Source: Acidobacteriota bacterium
Lineage (GTDB): Bacteria; Acidobacteriota; Polarisedimenticolia; J045
Assembly: GCA_024276295.1 (NCBI GenBank)
Contig: JAJRXN010000337.1
Coordinates: forward strand, 1-5,348
Reading direction: 5' to 3'
Length of the DNA stretch: 5,348 bases
The notes under the pieces were generated by a model, which did no database searches, was not told the origin of the DNA, and worked only from the letters and a program-made list of their open reading frames with translations. The position numbers and the translations under genes are program-made. Each line of letters begins with the position of its first letter. Position 1 is the first letter of the stretch. Shown piece after piece: positions 1 through 5,348 of this stretch.

Positions 1-152
1 GGCAGATCGGTGCCGAGGACAGCCACTTCCTGCGGCTCTCGATCGCCGCGGCGGACGACGACCTGGCGGAAGGCGTGCGGCGGATCGCCGCCGCGGCCGC
101 CGACCGCGAAGGATTCGAACGCTTCTTCCAGCGAGCTGAGCACCTCTGTTGA
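1..152 (+). CDS. PLP-dependent aminotransferase, class I/II type (C-terminal fragment)
   Basis: This is the 3' end of a gene entering from the left edge, read from base 3 and ending at TGA 150-152; 49 residues are visible. The segment HFLRLSIA, followed by an acidic stretch and then DLAEGVRRIAAA, matches the usual end of fold-type I aminotransferases of the aspartate-aminotransferase family. There a small-domain strand of the type (F/Y)-x-R-L-S is followed by a helix of the type (D/E)LxEGxxRI. In that family the arginine in this strand binds the substrate alpha-carboxylate; here it would be the R of FLRLS. The PLP lysine and other catalytic residues lie outside the window, so the amino acid substrate cannot be named. 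The next gene begins 33 bases later on the same strand, so co-transcription is plausible. A class III aminotransferase or other PLP enzyme is less likely but not excluded by so short a piece. Confidence 0.65.
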   Translation, partial: QIGAEDSHFLRLSIAAADDDLAEGVRRIAAAAADREGFERFFQRAEHLC

Positions 153-172
153 CAGCGTCGCCCGAAAGCGAC

Positions 173-178
173 GAGGAG
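173..178 (+). promoter_or_regulatory. Ribosome-binding site of the transketolase-like gene
   Basis: GAGGAG lies seven bases before ATG 186. No other ATG, GTG or TTG occurs in this frame between the preceding in-frame TGA (150-152) and 186, so the site and the frame together fix the start. Confidence 0.7.
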
Positions 179-185
179 ACGCGCG

Positions 186-2558
186 ATGAACGTCACGTTT
201 GGACCGCGCCGGGGACGGATCTGGGACGTCACCGAGCTTCCCGCAGGGACGGGGCCCCGGGCGACGCTCGACGATGCGGCGCTGGCGCGCTACGAGGATC
301 TCGACCTCGTCTACCGCTCGCTGTGCGCGCTGATGTTCAACTACGTGCCGAAGTCGGGCCATCCCGGCGGGTCGGTCTCGTCCGGGCGGATCGTCCAGTC
401 GATCCTGTTCGACGCGATGGACTACGACGTCTCCGATCCCGAGGCGGCCGGGGCGGACCAGATCTCCTACGCCGCGGGGCACAAGGCGCTCGGGCTGTAC
501 GCGATCTGGGCCCTGCGTGACGAGGTGCTGCGCGCGGCGGGCTCGGAGCTGCTGCCGGGCGATCCACGCCTGCGGCTGCGGCTCGAGGATCTGCTCGGCT
601 TCCGGCGCAATCCGACCAATCTCGGTCCGCTGGCCACCGAGTTCGGCTCCAAGGCGCTCGACGGCCACCCGACGCCGGCGACGCCGTTCGTCCGCCTGGC
701 GACCGGAGCCTCCGGCATTGGCGTGGCGTCGTCGTTCGGCCTGGCACTGGGCCTGCTCGACGCCTACGGAGAGAACGCCCCCCGGGTCCACGTCATCGAG
801 GGGGAGGGGGGCCTGACCCCCGGCCGCGTCGCCGAGTCGCTCGCCGCGGCGGGGACGATGGGGCTGCGGAACCTCGTGATGCACGTCGACTGGAACCAGG
901 CGTCGATCGACTCGGATCGCGTCTGTCGCGACGGCGAGGTTCCCGGCGATTACGTCCAGTGGGATCCGGTCGAGCTGTGCTACCTGCACGACTGGAACGT
1001 GATCGTCGTTCCCGACGGGTTCGACTTCCGGCAGATCCACGCCGCGCAGCAGTTCGCGCTGACGATCGACAACGCGCAGCCGACGGCGATCGTCTACCGC
1101 ACGGTCAAGGGATGGAAGTACGGTATCGAGGGCCGCAAGTCCCACGGCGGGGGGCACGACCTGTGCAGCGAGGCGTTCTACCGCGTCGTCGCGCCGCTGC
1201 TCGAGAAGATCGACGCCGATCTGCCGCGCTGCGATCGCGACGATCCGCCGTGCGGCGCGGGCAAGAAGCCCGAGGTCGTCGAACAGTGCTACTGGGGCGC
1301 GCTGGAGACGATCCGTTCGGCGTTCGAGGAGGCGCGCATGCCGGGGCTCGCCTCGTTCTTCGCCGGGCGGCTCGCCGAGGCGCGCCAGCGGCACGCCGCC
1401 CGCCGGCGCCGCCCGCGTGCCGACGTCCCGCGCCTCGATGCGGTGTGGGAGATCGCCACCGGAGACCTCTCGTCGCCGCCGGAGGACGTCCGCTTCGAGC
1501 CCGGCACGAAGGTCGCCCTGCGCGCGGCGCTGGGCAAGACGCTCGGCCACTACAACCGCGCCAGCGGCGGCGCCGTGCTCGCCGCCGCCGCCGATCTGCT
1601 CGGCTCGACGTCGGCCACGTCGGTGGCGGAGGGCTTTCCAGCCGGGTTCTTCCATGCGGAGGAGAACCCGGGAGCGCGCCTGCTGTCGATCGGCGGGATC
1701 TGCGAGGACGCGATCTGCGGCATGCTGACCGGCGTGACGGCGTGCGGGTTCCACCTGACCGCCGCCTCGTCGTACGGCGCGTTCATCGCGCCGCTCGGGC
1801 ACATCTCCGCGCGCCTGCACTGCATCGCCAGCCAGTCGCGGCAGGAGGTCGTCTCAGAGCCGTTCAAGACGTTCATCCTGATCTGCGCCCACGCGGGGCT
1901 CAAGACCGGCGAGGACGGTCCGACCCATGCCGACCCGCAGCCGCTGCAACTGCTGCAGGAGAACTTCCCGCGCGGATTCTCCATCACCGCGACGCCGTGG
2001 GAGCCGCAGGAGGTCTGGCCGCTGATCGGCGCCTGTCTCGCCCGGCGTCCCGCCGTGCTCGTGCCGTTCGTCACCCGCCCCGCGGAGCCGGTGCTCGACC
2101 GGTCCGCGCTCGGGCTCGCGCCGCCGGAGGCGGCCGTGACCGGCCTCTACGAACTGCTGCCGGCCGATCCGCAGCGCCCAGTCGACGCCACCGTCGTGCT
2201 GCAGGGCAGCGACGTGACCTACGCCTTCGTCCAGGAGGCGCTTCCGTTGCTGCAGGGCCAGGGGCTCAACCTGCGCGCGTTCTACGTCGCCAGCGCCGAG
2301 CTGTTCGACAGCCTGCCCGAGGAGGAACGCGAGCGGATCTTCCCCTCGCGCCTCGGAGACGAGGCGATGGGAATCACCGGATTCACCCTGCCGACGATGT
2401 ACCGCTGGATCCGCTCGTCGAAGGGGAGGGAGCATACGCTCTACCCGTACCGCTCGATCGGCTATCCCGGCAGTGGCCATGGCGCGAGCGTCGTGCGTCA
2501 GGCCGGACTCGACGGAAGGAGCCAGGCGGAGATGATCCTGCGCTTCGCGGGACGCTGA
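186..2558 (+). CDS. Transketolase-superfamily thiamine-diphosphate enzyme, divergent, 790 aa
   Basis: Predicted cytoplasmic ThDP enzyme with the transketolase domain order: PP domain about 35-345, PYR domain about 440-635, C-terminal domain about 655-790. Transketolase landmarks appear in order: SGHPGG 57-62, AAGH with H99, GHP with H161, a glycine-rich ATGASGIG 172-179, the ThDP/metal motif as GEGG 206-209 with N237 and ID 241-242, and H320 in a SHGGG turn. In the PYR domain, E507 aligns with the catalytic glutamate that activates ThDP, H569 with E. coli H461, and GEDGPTH 575-581 with the D469/H473 segment. R631 may match the phosphate-binding R520. The family's reaction moves a two-carbon ketol unit between sugar phosphates. 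Oddities: about 790 residues against roughly 660 for typical transketolases, GEG in place of GDG, and C506 where classic enzymes have arginine before the catalytic glutamate. It also has a long linker (about 345-440) that includes an arginine run near 401-412, and a C-terminus unlike E. coli TktA. Superfamily membership is near certain; the exact substrate (transketolase or a related 2-oxoacid or ketose reaction) is not. Confidence 0.88.
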   Translation: MNVTFGPRRGRIWDVTELPAGTGPRATLDDAALARYEDLDLVYRSLCALMFNYVPKSGHPGGSVSSGRIVQSILFDAMDYDVSDPEAAGADQISYAAGHKALGLYAIWALRDEVLRAAGSELLPGDPRLRLRLEDLLGFRRNPTNLGPLATEFGSKALDGHPTPATPFVRLATGASGIGVASSFGLALGLLDAYGENAPRVHVIEGEGGLTPGRVAESLAAAGTMGLRNLVMHVDWNQASIDSDRVCRDGEVPGDYVQWDPVELCYLHDWNVIVVPDGFDFRQIHAAQQFALTIDNAQPTAIVYRTVKGWKYGIEGRKSHGGGHDLCSEAFYRVVAPLLEKIDADLPRCDRDDPPCGAGKKPEVVEQCYWGALETIRSAFEEARMPGLASFFAGRLAEARQRHAARRRRPRADVPRLDAVWEIATGDLSSPPEDVRFEPGTKVALRAALGKTLGHYNRASGGAVLAAAADLLGSTSATSVAEGFPAGFFHAEENPGARLLSIGGICEDAICGMLTGVTACGFHLTAASSYGAFIAPLGHISARLHCIASQSRQEVVSEPFKTFILICAHAGLKTGEDGPTHADPQPLQLLQENFPRGFSITATPWEPQEVWPLIGACLARRPAVLVPFVTRPAEPVLDRSALGLAPPEAAVTGLYELLPADPQRPVDATVVLQGSDVTYAFVQEALPLLQGQGLNLRAFYVASAELFDSLPEEERERIFPSRLGDEAMGITGFTLPTMYRWIRSSKGREHTLYPYRSIGYPGSGHGASVVRQAGLDGRSQAEMILRFAGR

Positions 2559-2565
2559 CGTCGGT

Positions 2566-2592
2566 CATGCCCTCCGGGCCGCGGCGGGCATG
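2566..2592 (+). promoter_or_regulatory. Inverted repeat between transketolase-like and phosphatase genes
   Basis: CATGCCC (2566-2572) and GGGCATG (2586-2592) are perfect complements. Inside them, after a T/C mismatch, CCG 2574-2576 can pair with CGG 2582-2584 around a five-base loop, giving about ten pairs in all. The hairpin starts seven bases after the upstream TGA and ends eight bases before the phosphatase Shine-Dalgarno site. No T-run follows, so it is not a canonical intrinsic terminator. It could pause transcription, protect a processed 3' end, or be a chance structure in GC-rich DNA. Confidence 0.25.
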
Positions 2593-2600
2593 CTCCGGGA

Positions 2601-2607
2601 AAGGAGG
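2601..2607 (+). promoter_or_regulatory. Ribosome-binding site that sets the GTG start of the alkaline phosphatase
   Basis: AAGGAGG is a near-perfect Shine-Dalgarno sequence six bases before GTG 2614. It lies downstream of the in-frame ATG at 2590 and so cannot serve that codon, which has no comparable site at a suitable distance. This favours GTG 2614 as the start. Confidence 0.75.
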
Positions 2608-2613
2608 CTCCCC

Positions 2614-4155
2614 GTGGTCCGCCGCGTTCCGGTCGTTCTGCTGGCCGCCCTCGTCGTTTCCGGCACCGGCCTTGCCGGCGAGACGCCCGCGCACTGGCGC
2701 GCCGAGGGGCGACGCGAGCTGTCGCGGACGATGGCCGCGCTGCGCTCGGTCGACTGGAGCCATGCGCGCAACGTGATCCTGTTCGTCGGCGACGGCATGA
2801 GCATGACGACCGTCGACGCGGCGCGGATCCTCGCCGGCCAGCTCGAGGGAAGGCCCGGCGAAGAGCATGAACTGAGCTTCGAGCGGTTTCCGTTCGTCGC
2901 CCTGGCCCGTACGTACAACACGAACCAGCAGACGCCGGACTCCGCCGGCACGATGACTGCGCTGGCGACCGGCGTGAAGACGCGCGCCGGCATGCTCGCC
3001 GTCGACGGCCAGCTCCTGCGCCGGCAGTTCAGCCGGACCGCGGAGCACGCCCTGCCGACGATTCTCGAGCTGGCCGAGGACCGCGGCCTGGCGACCGGCA
3101 TCGTCACGACGACGCGGGTGACGCACGCGACCCCCGCGGCGCTCTACGCCCATACGCCGGAGCGCGCGTGGGAGCGCGACGGCGATCTTCCCCCGGCCGC
3201 CCGCGAGGCCGGCATGGCCGACATCGCGCGGCAGCTCGTCGAGAACCCCCACGGTGACGGCATCGATGTCGTGCTCGGCGGCGGCCGCTGCTGGTTCGTT
3301 CCTGCCGGGACGGAGGGGCCCGCCGCCGAGGGCTGCGCGAGGCTGCGGACGGATGGTCGCGACCTGCTCGAGGCGTGGCGGTCGAGGACCGGGGGCGCGG
3401 TCGTCTTCGACGCGAAGGCGTTCCGTGCGGTCGACCCGGCGACGACGCGGGCGCTGTTCGGACTGTTCGCGCCTTCGCATCTGCAGTACGAGCACGACAG
3501 GAAACGCGATCCGCGCGGCGAGCCGTCGCTGACCGAGATGACCGAGGCGGCGATCCGGATCCTCTCGCGCGATCCCGACGGGTTCTTCCTGATGGTCGAG
3601 GCCGGCCGGATCGACCATGCGCATCATGCCGCCAACGCGTACCGCGCCCTGACGGACACGATCGAGCTGTCCCGGGCGGTGGCGCGGGCGCGGGAGCTGG
3701 TCGATCCGAAGCGGACGCTGATCATCGTCACCGCCGATCACGGCCACCCGCTGACGATCGCGGGGTACGCCACGCGCGGCGCTCCGATCCTCGGGCTTGT
3801 GCGGTCCAATGACGGCCGGGGTCTACCACGACGGTCGCCGTCGCCCGACCGCCACGGCAGGCCGTACACGATCCTCGGCTACCAGACCGGTCCGGTGCGG
3901 TTCGCCGAGCGTCCGAACCTCGAGCAGAAGCACGTCATGGCTCCCGACTACCGCCAGGAGTCGGCGATCCCGCTCCCGCATGAGACCCACGGCGGCGAGG
4001 ACGTGCCGATCTACGCCGTCGGGCCGCATGCGCAGCTCTTCCAGCGCACGGTCGAGCAGACGTACGTGTTCCACGTGATGCTCGAGGCGTGGGGGTGGGG
4101 AGCGTCCGACGGACCGGTCGTGCCGAAGCGGCCGCCGCGGTCACCCCGTCGCTGA
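2614..4155 (+). CDS. Exported alkaline phosphatase (PhoA-type superfamily, animal-like subgroup)
   Basis: Zn/Mg-dependent phosphomonoesterase that releases phosphate from organic esters outside the cytoplasm; 513 residues from GTG 2614. Residues 1-22 form a Sec-type signal peptide: R3-R4, a hydrophobic core of V/L/A, and a likely cut after GLA (A21). All E. coli PhoA active-site positions can be matched: D60 (D51), D109-S110 with S110 the nucleophile (S102), T173 (T155), R184 (R166), E329 (E322), D334 and H338 (D327, H331), D375-H376 (D369, H370) and H459 (H412). H171 and H335 replace E. coli D153 and K328, as in mammalian enzymes. The stretch from DYRQESA through HETHGGEDV to EQTYVFHVM (about 446-489) also resembles animal alkaline phosphatases, so an insert before it (about 388-445) may be the equivalent of the crown region. 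C226 and C241 are the only cysteines and could form a disulfide. ATG 2590 would add eight residues, but the Shine-Dalgarno site lies after it. The gene appears intact. Confidence 0.95.
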   Translation: MVRRVPVVLLAALVVSGTGLAGETPAHWRAEGRRELSRTMAALRSVDWSHARNVILFVGDGMSMTTVDAARILAGQLEGRPGEEHELSFERFPFVALARTYNTNQQTPDSAGTMTALATGVKTRAGMLAVDGQLLRRQFSRTAEHALPTILELAEDRGLATGIVTTTRVTHATPAALYAHTPERAWERDGDLPPAAREAGMADIARQLVENPHGDGIDVVLGGGRCWFVPAGTEGPAAEGCARLRTDGRDLLEAWRSRTGGAVVFDAKAFRAVDPATTRALFGLFAPSHLQYEHDRKRDPRGEPSLTEMTEAAIRILSRDPDGFFLMVEAGRIDHAHHAANAYRALTDTIELSRAVARARELVDPKRTLIIVTADHGHPLTIAGYATRGAPILGLVRSNDGRGLPRRSPSPDRHGRPYTILGYQTGPVRFAERPNLEQKHVMAPDYRQESAIPLPHETHGGEDVPIYAVGPHAQLFQRTVEQTYVFHVMLEAWGWGASDGPVVPKRPPRSPRR

Positions 4156-4187
4156 GTCCGCGCGCCCCGGGGCCGGCGCGCAGACTC
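4154..4187 (+). terminator. Strong GC hairpin overlapping the phosphatase stop codon; possible terminator or attenuator
   Basis: GAGTC (4154-4158) pairs with GACTC (4183-4187). After a single C/A mismatch, GCGCGCC (4160-4166) pairs with GGCGCGC (4175-4181) around the eight-base loop 4167-4174. That makes 12 pairs with one mismatch, mostly G-C. The stem begins within the TGA stop codon of the alkaline phosphatase gene. The downstream bases (TGGTCCGGCTTGCCC) have no U-tract, so classic intrinsic termination is doubtful. A transcription pause, a 3'-end stabiliser or a U-tract-independent terminator are alternatives. Confidence 0.4.
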
Positions 4188-4214
4188 TGGTCCGGCTTGC
4201 CCCCGGTACGCCCG

Positions 4215-4234
4215 CAGGACCATGCTCGGTCCTG
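4215..4234 (+). promoter_or_regulatory. Inverted repeat abutting the ppk2 ribosome-binding site
   Basis: CAGGACC (4215-4221) and GGTCCTG (4228-4234) are perfect seven-base complements with a six-base loop. The last stem base, G4234, is also the first base of the Shine-Dalgarno GGAGG. A folded stem would end right at the ribosome-binding site and could affect access to it. GGTCC also occurs at 4189-4193 and 4240-4244, so the single GGACC at 4217-4221 has three possible partners in this leader. Regulation is inference; only the complementarity is seen. Confidence 0.35.
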
Positions 4235-4238
4235 GAGG
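4234..4238 (+). promoter_or_regulatory. Ribosome-binding site that sets the GTG start of ppk2
   Basis: GGAGG lies six bases before GTG 4245, the same spacing as at the alkaline phosphatase gene. The next in-frame ATG (4275) has no such site upstream, so GTG 4245 is preferred. Confidence 0.75.
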
Positions 4239-4244
4239 TGGTCC

Positions 4245-5348
4245 GTGTTCGAGACGCTCGACCTGTCGCTGAAGATGGACAAGCGGACGTTCCGCGCCGA
4301 GACCGAGCGGCTCGATCGCGAGCTGCCGACGCTGCAGAGGCTGGTCTACGAGCGCGGCATCCCGGTACTGGTCCTCTTCGAGGGGTGGTACGCCTCGGGA
4401 CGTGGCGACTCGATCGCACGGCTGGTCCACCGGCTCGACCCGCGCGGCACGCGCGTCTACGTGACCGACTCGGGTCGCAACGACGAGCAGTACTACCCGT
4501 GGCTGCGCCGGTTCTGGAGGCGGATCCCGGAGCGCGGCGAGATCGGCGTGTTCGACCGTTCGTGGTACCAGGAGCTGTGGAACCAGCGCTCGGACGGCCG
4601 GCTCGATCCGGCGCGCTGGGAACAGCACCTCGCCGAGGTCGACGATTTCGAGCGCCAGCTCGTCGACGACGGCGTCGTGCTGCTCAAGTTCTGGCTCCAT
4701 GTCAGCCGCAAGGAACAGAAACGCCGCCTGCACGACTGGGCCCGCGATGCCGCCCAGCGCTGGCGGGTGTCCGAGGAGAACTGGAAGCGCCACAAGCACT
4801 ACGATGCGCGGCTCGCCATCGCCGAGGAGATGCTCGCCCGGACGCACACCCACCGCGCTCCGTGGACGCTGGTCGAGGCGGAAGACACCCGTCACCGGCG
4901 CTTCCGGGTGCTGCGGTCGTTCGCCGACGATCTGCGGCGCGCCCTCGTTGCCCGGGGCGTCGCGCCGGCCGACCTCGATCCGCTGCCCGAGCAACCGCCG
5001 CCCGGCGTGATCCTCCCGCCGATCTCCGAGCACGACACGCTGCCGCGGCCGCTCGAACTGCCGTCGGACTCGCTGCTCGCCCGTATCGACCGGAGCCTGC
5101 ATCTCGATCCGGACGAGTACCGGCAGCGGCTGCGCGCGGCCCAGCGACGACTGCGCAAGCTCGAGTTCGAATGCTACAGCCGGCGGCAGCCGCTGGTCGT
5201 CGTCTTCGAGGGCTGGGACGCGGCCGGCAAGGGGGGCGCCATCAAGCGCCTGACCGCACGGCTCGACCCGCGGGGCTACCAGGTGATCCCGATCGCCGCT
5301 CCGAGTCCCCCGGAAAAGGCGCGCCACTACCTGTGGCGGTTCTGGACC
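4245..5348 (+). CDS. Class II (two-domain) PPK2 polyphosphate kinase / polyphosphate:AMP phosphotransferase, 3' end cut by window
   Basis: The frame runs open from GTG 4245 to the window edge, 368 codons. It encodes two tandem PPK2 domains. The first (about 1-240) has a Walker A-like loop GWYASGRG at 47-54, a Walker B-type FDRSWY at 103-108, and the lid-region motif KFWLHVSRKEQ at 148-158. The second begins about 285 and carries a canonical loop GWDAAGKG at 323-330, then HYLWRFW at 361-367, where the window ends. PPK2 enzymes transfer phosphate between polyphosphate and nucleotides; two-domain members are typically polyphosphate:AMP phosphotransferases that make ADP, with the C-terminal domain catalytic. 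The first loop here has Y49 for the usual Asp and R53 for the P-loop Lys, so domain 1 is probably inactive or structural. Family members are about 500 residues, so roughly 130 should lie beyond the edge. Domain architecture is clear; AMP as acceptor is inferred. The 89-base leader upstream holds two hairpins. Confidence 0.93.
   Translation, partial: MFETLDLSLKMDKRTFRAETERLDRELPTLQRLVYERGIPVLVLFEGWYASGRGDSIARLVHRLDPRGTRVYVTDSGRNDEQYYPWLRRFWRRIPERGEIGVFDRSWYQELWNQRSDGRLDPARWEQHLAEVDDFERQLVDDGVVLLKFWLHVSRKEQKRRLHDWARDAAQRWRVSEENWKRHKHYDARLAIAEEMLARTHTHRAPWTLVEAEDTRHRRFRVLRSFADDLRRALVARGVAPADLDPLPEQPPPGVILPPISEHDTLPRPLELPSDSLLARIDRSLHLDPDEYRQRLRAAQRRLRKLEFECYSRRQPLVVVFEGWDAAGKGGAIKRLTARLDPRGYQVIPIAAPSPPEKARHYLWRFWT

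Noticed and set aside
149..520. TTG-initiated open frame overlapping the start of the transketolase-like gene
   Set aside because: No Shine-Dalgarno site at a suitable distance, a low-complexity Arg/Asp/Gly product, and full overlap with a well-supported gene.
1581..1592. (GCC)4 run as a phase-variation repeat
   Set aside because: It is a triplet repeat encoding four alanines, so length changes would stay in frame. Such runs are common in high-GC coding DNA.
186..2558. Phosphoketolase identity for the 790-residue ThDP protein
   Set aside because: The length is similar to phosphoketolases, but the motifs (SGHPGG, GEGG, GEDGPTH after the catalytic glutamate) follow transketolase, and the characteristic phosphoketolase N-terminal and GDGEAETG-type motifs are absent.
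2566..2592. Canonical Rho-independent terminator after the transketolase-like gene
   Set aside because: The hairpin has no following U-tract and lies directly before a strong ribosome-binding site. It is kept only as a low-confidence structure.
959..2776. Long + strand open frame of 605 codons in another frame
   Set aside because: It overlaps the transketolase-like gene almost entirely. Its product is dominated by Arg, Ala and Gly, with no motif, and would cross into the phosphatase gene.
2383..3747. Long open frame on the - strand (454 codons)
   Set aside because: It runs antisense to the transketolase-like and alkaline phosphatase genes, both with full motif support. Its translation is Arg/Gly/Asp/His-rich with no recognisable domain, as expected of a GC-rich antisense shadow.
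4275..4277. ATG 4275 as the start of ppk2
   Set aside because: It has no Shine-Dalgarno site at the right distance, whereas GTG 4245 has GGAGG six bases upstream and the frame encodes a plausible N-terminus from there.
4011..5327. Long open frame on the - strand (438 codons)
   Set aside because: It lies opposite the PPK2 gene, whose tandem P-loops and FDRSWY motif show the true coding strand. No domain is recognisable in the antisense product.

Overview
The window is G+C-rich throughout, with strong G/C bias at third codon positions and G/C-rich Shine-Dalgarno sites. This suggests a high-GC bacterium. An Acidobacteriota-, Myxococcota- or Gemmatimonadota-like lineage is plausible, but nothing in the sequence fixes the phylum. 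The secreted alkaline phosphatase with a Sec-type signal peptide fits a diderm, though it does not prove one.

Layout: four genes lie head-to-tail on the + strand with short gaps and no convincing gene on the - strand. (1) 1-152 is the C-terminal end of a class I/II-type PLP aminotransferase. (2) 186-2558 encodes a 790-residue, divergent two-part thiamine-diphosphate enzyme of the transketolase superfamily. (3) 2614-4155 encodes a complete exported alkaline phosphatase with every catalytic and metal-binding position present. (4) 4245 to the window end encodes a class II (two-domain) PPK2 polyphosphate kinase, truncated by the window edge inside its second domain. Genes 2-4 each have a clear Shine-Dalgarno site. 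Genes 3 and 4 both appear to start with GTG, six bases after a strong GGAGG-type site. The gaps are 33, 55 and 89 bases, so co-transcription is possible but not proven.

The two gaps around the phosphatase gene contain inverted repeats: 2566-2592, 4154-4187 and 4215-4234. The 4154-4187 hairpin begins inside the phosphatase stop codon and could end or attenuate the transcript. The 4215-4234 hairpin abuts the ppk2 ribosome-binding site. None has a U-tract. I see no recognisable promoter, Pho box, tRNA, rRNA, CRISPR array or mobile element.

Functionally, genes 3 and 4 share a phosphate theme: one releases phosphate from organic esters outside the cytoplasm, the other moves phosphate between polyphosphate and nucleotides. 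The aminotransferase and transketolase-like genes belong to central carbon/nitrogen metabolism. A joint pathway is not evident. The window looks like ordinary metabolic gene content. The points most worth a second look are the divergent transketolase-like protein and the structured leader of ppk2; I do not see an undescribed defence or mobile system.
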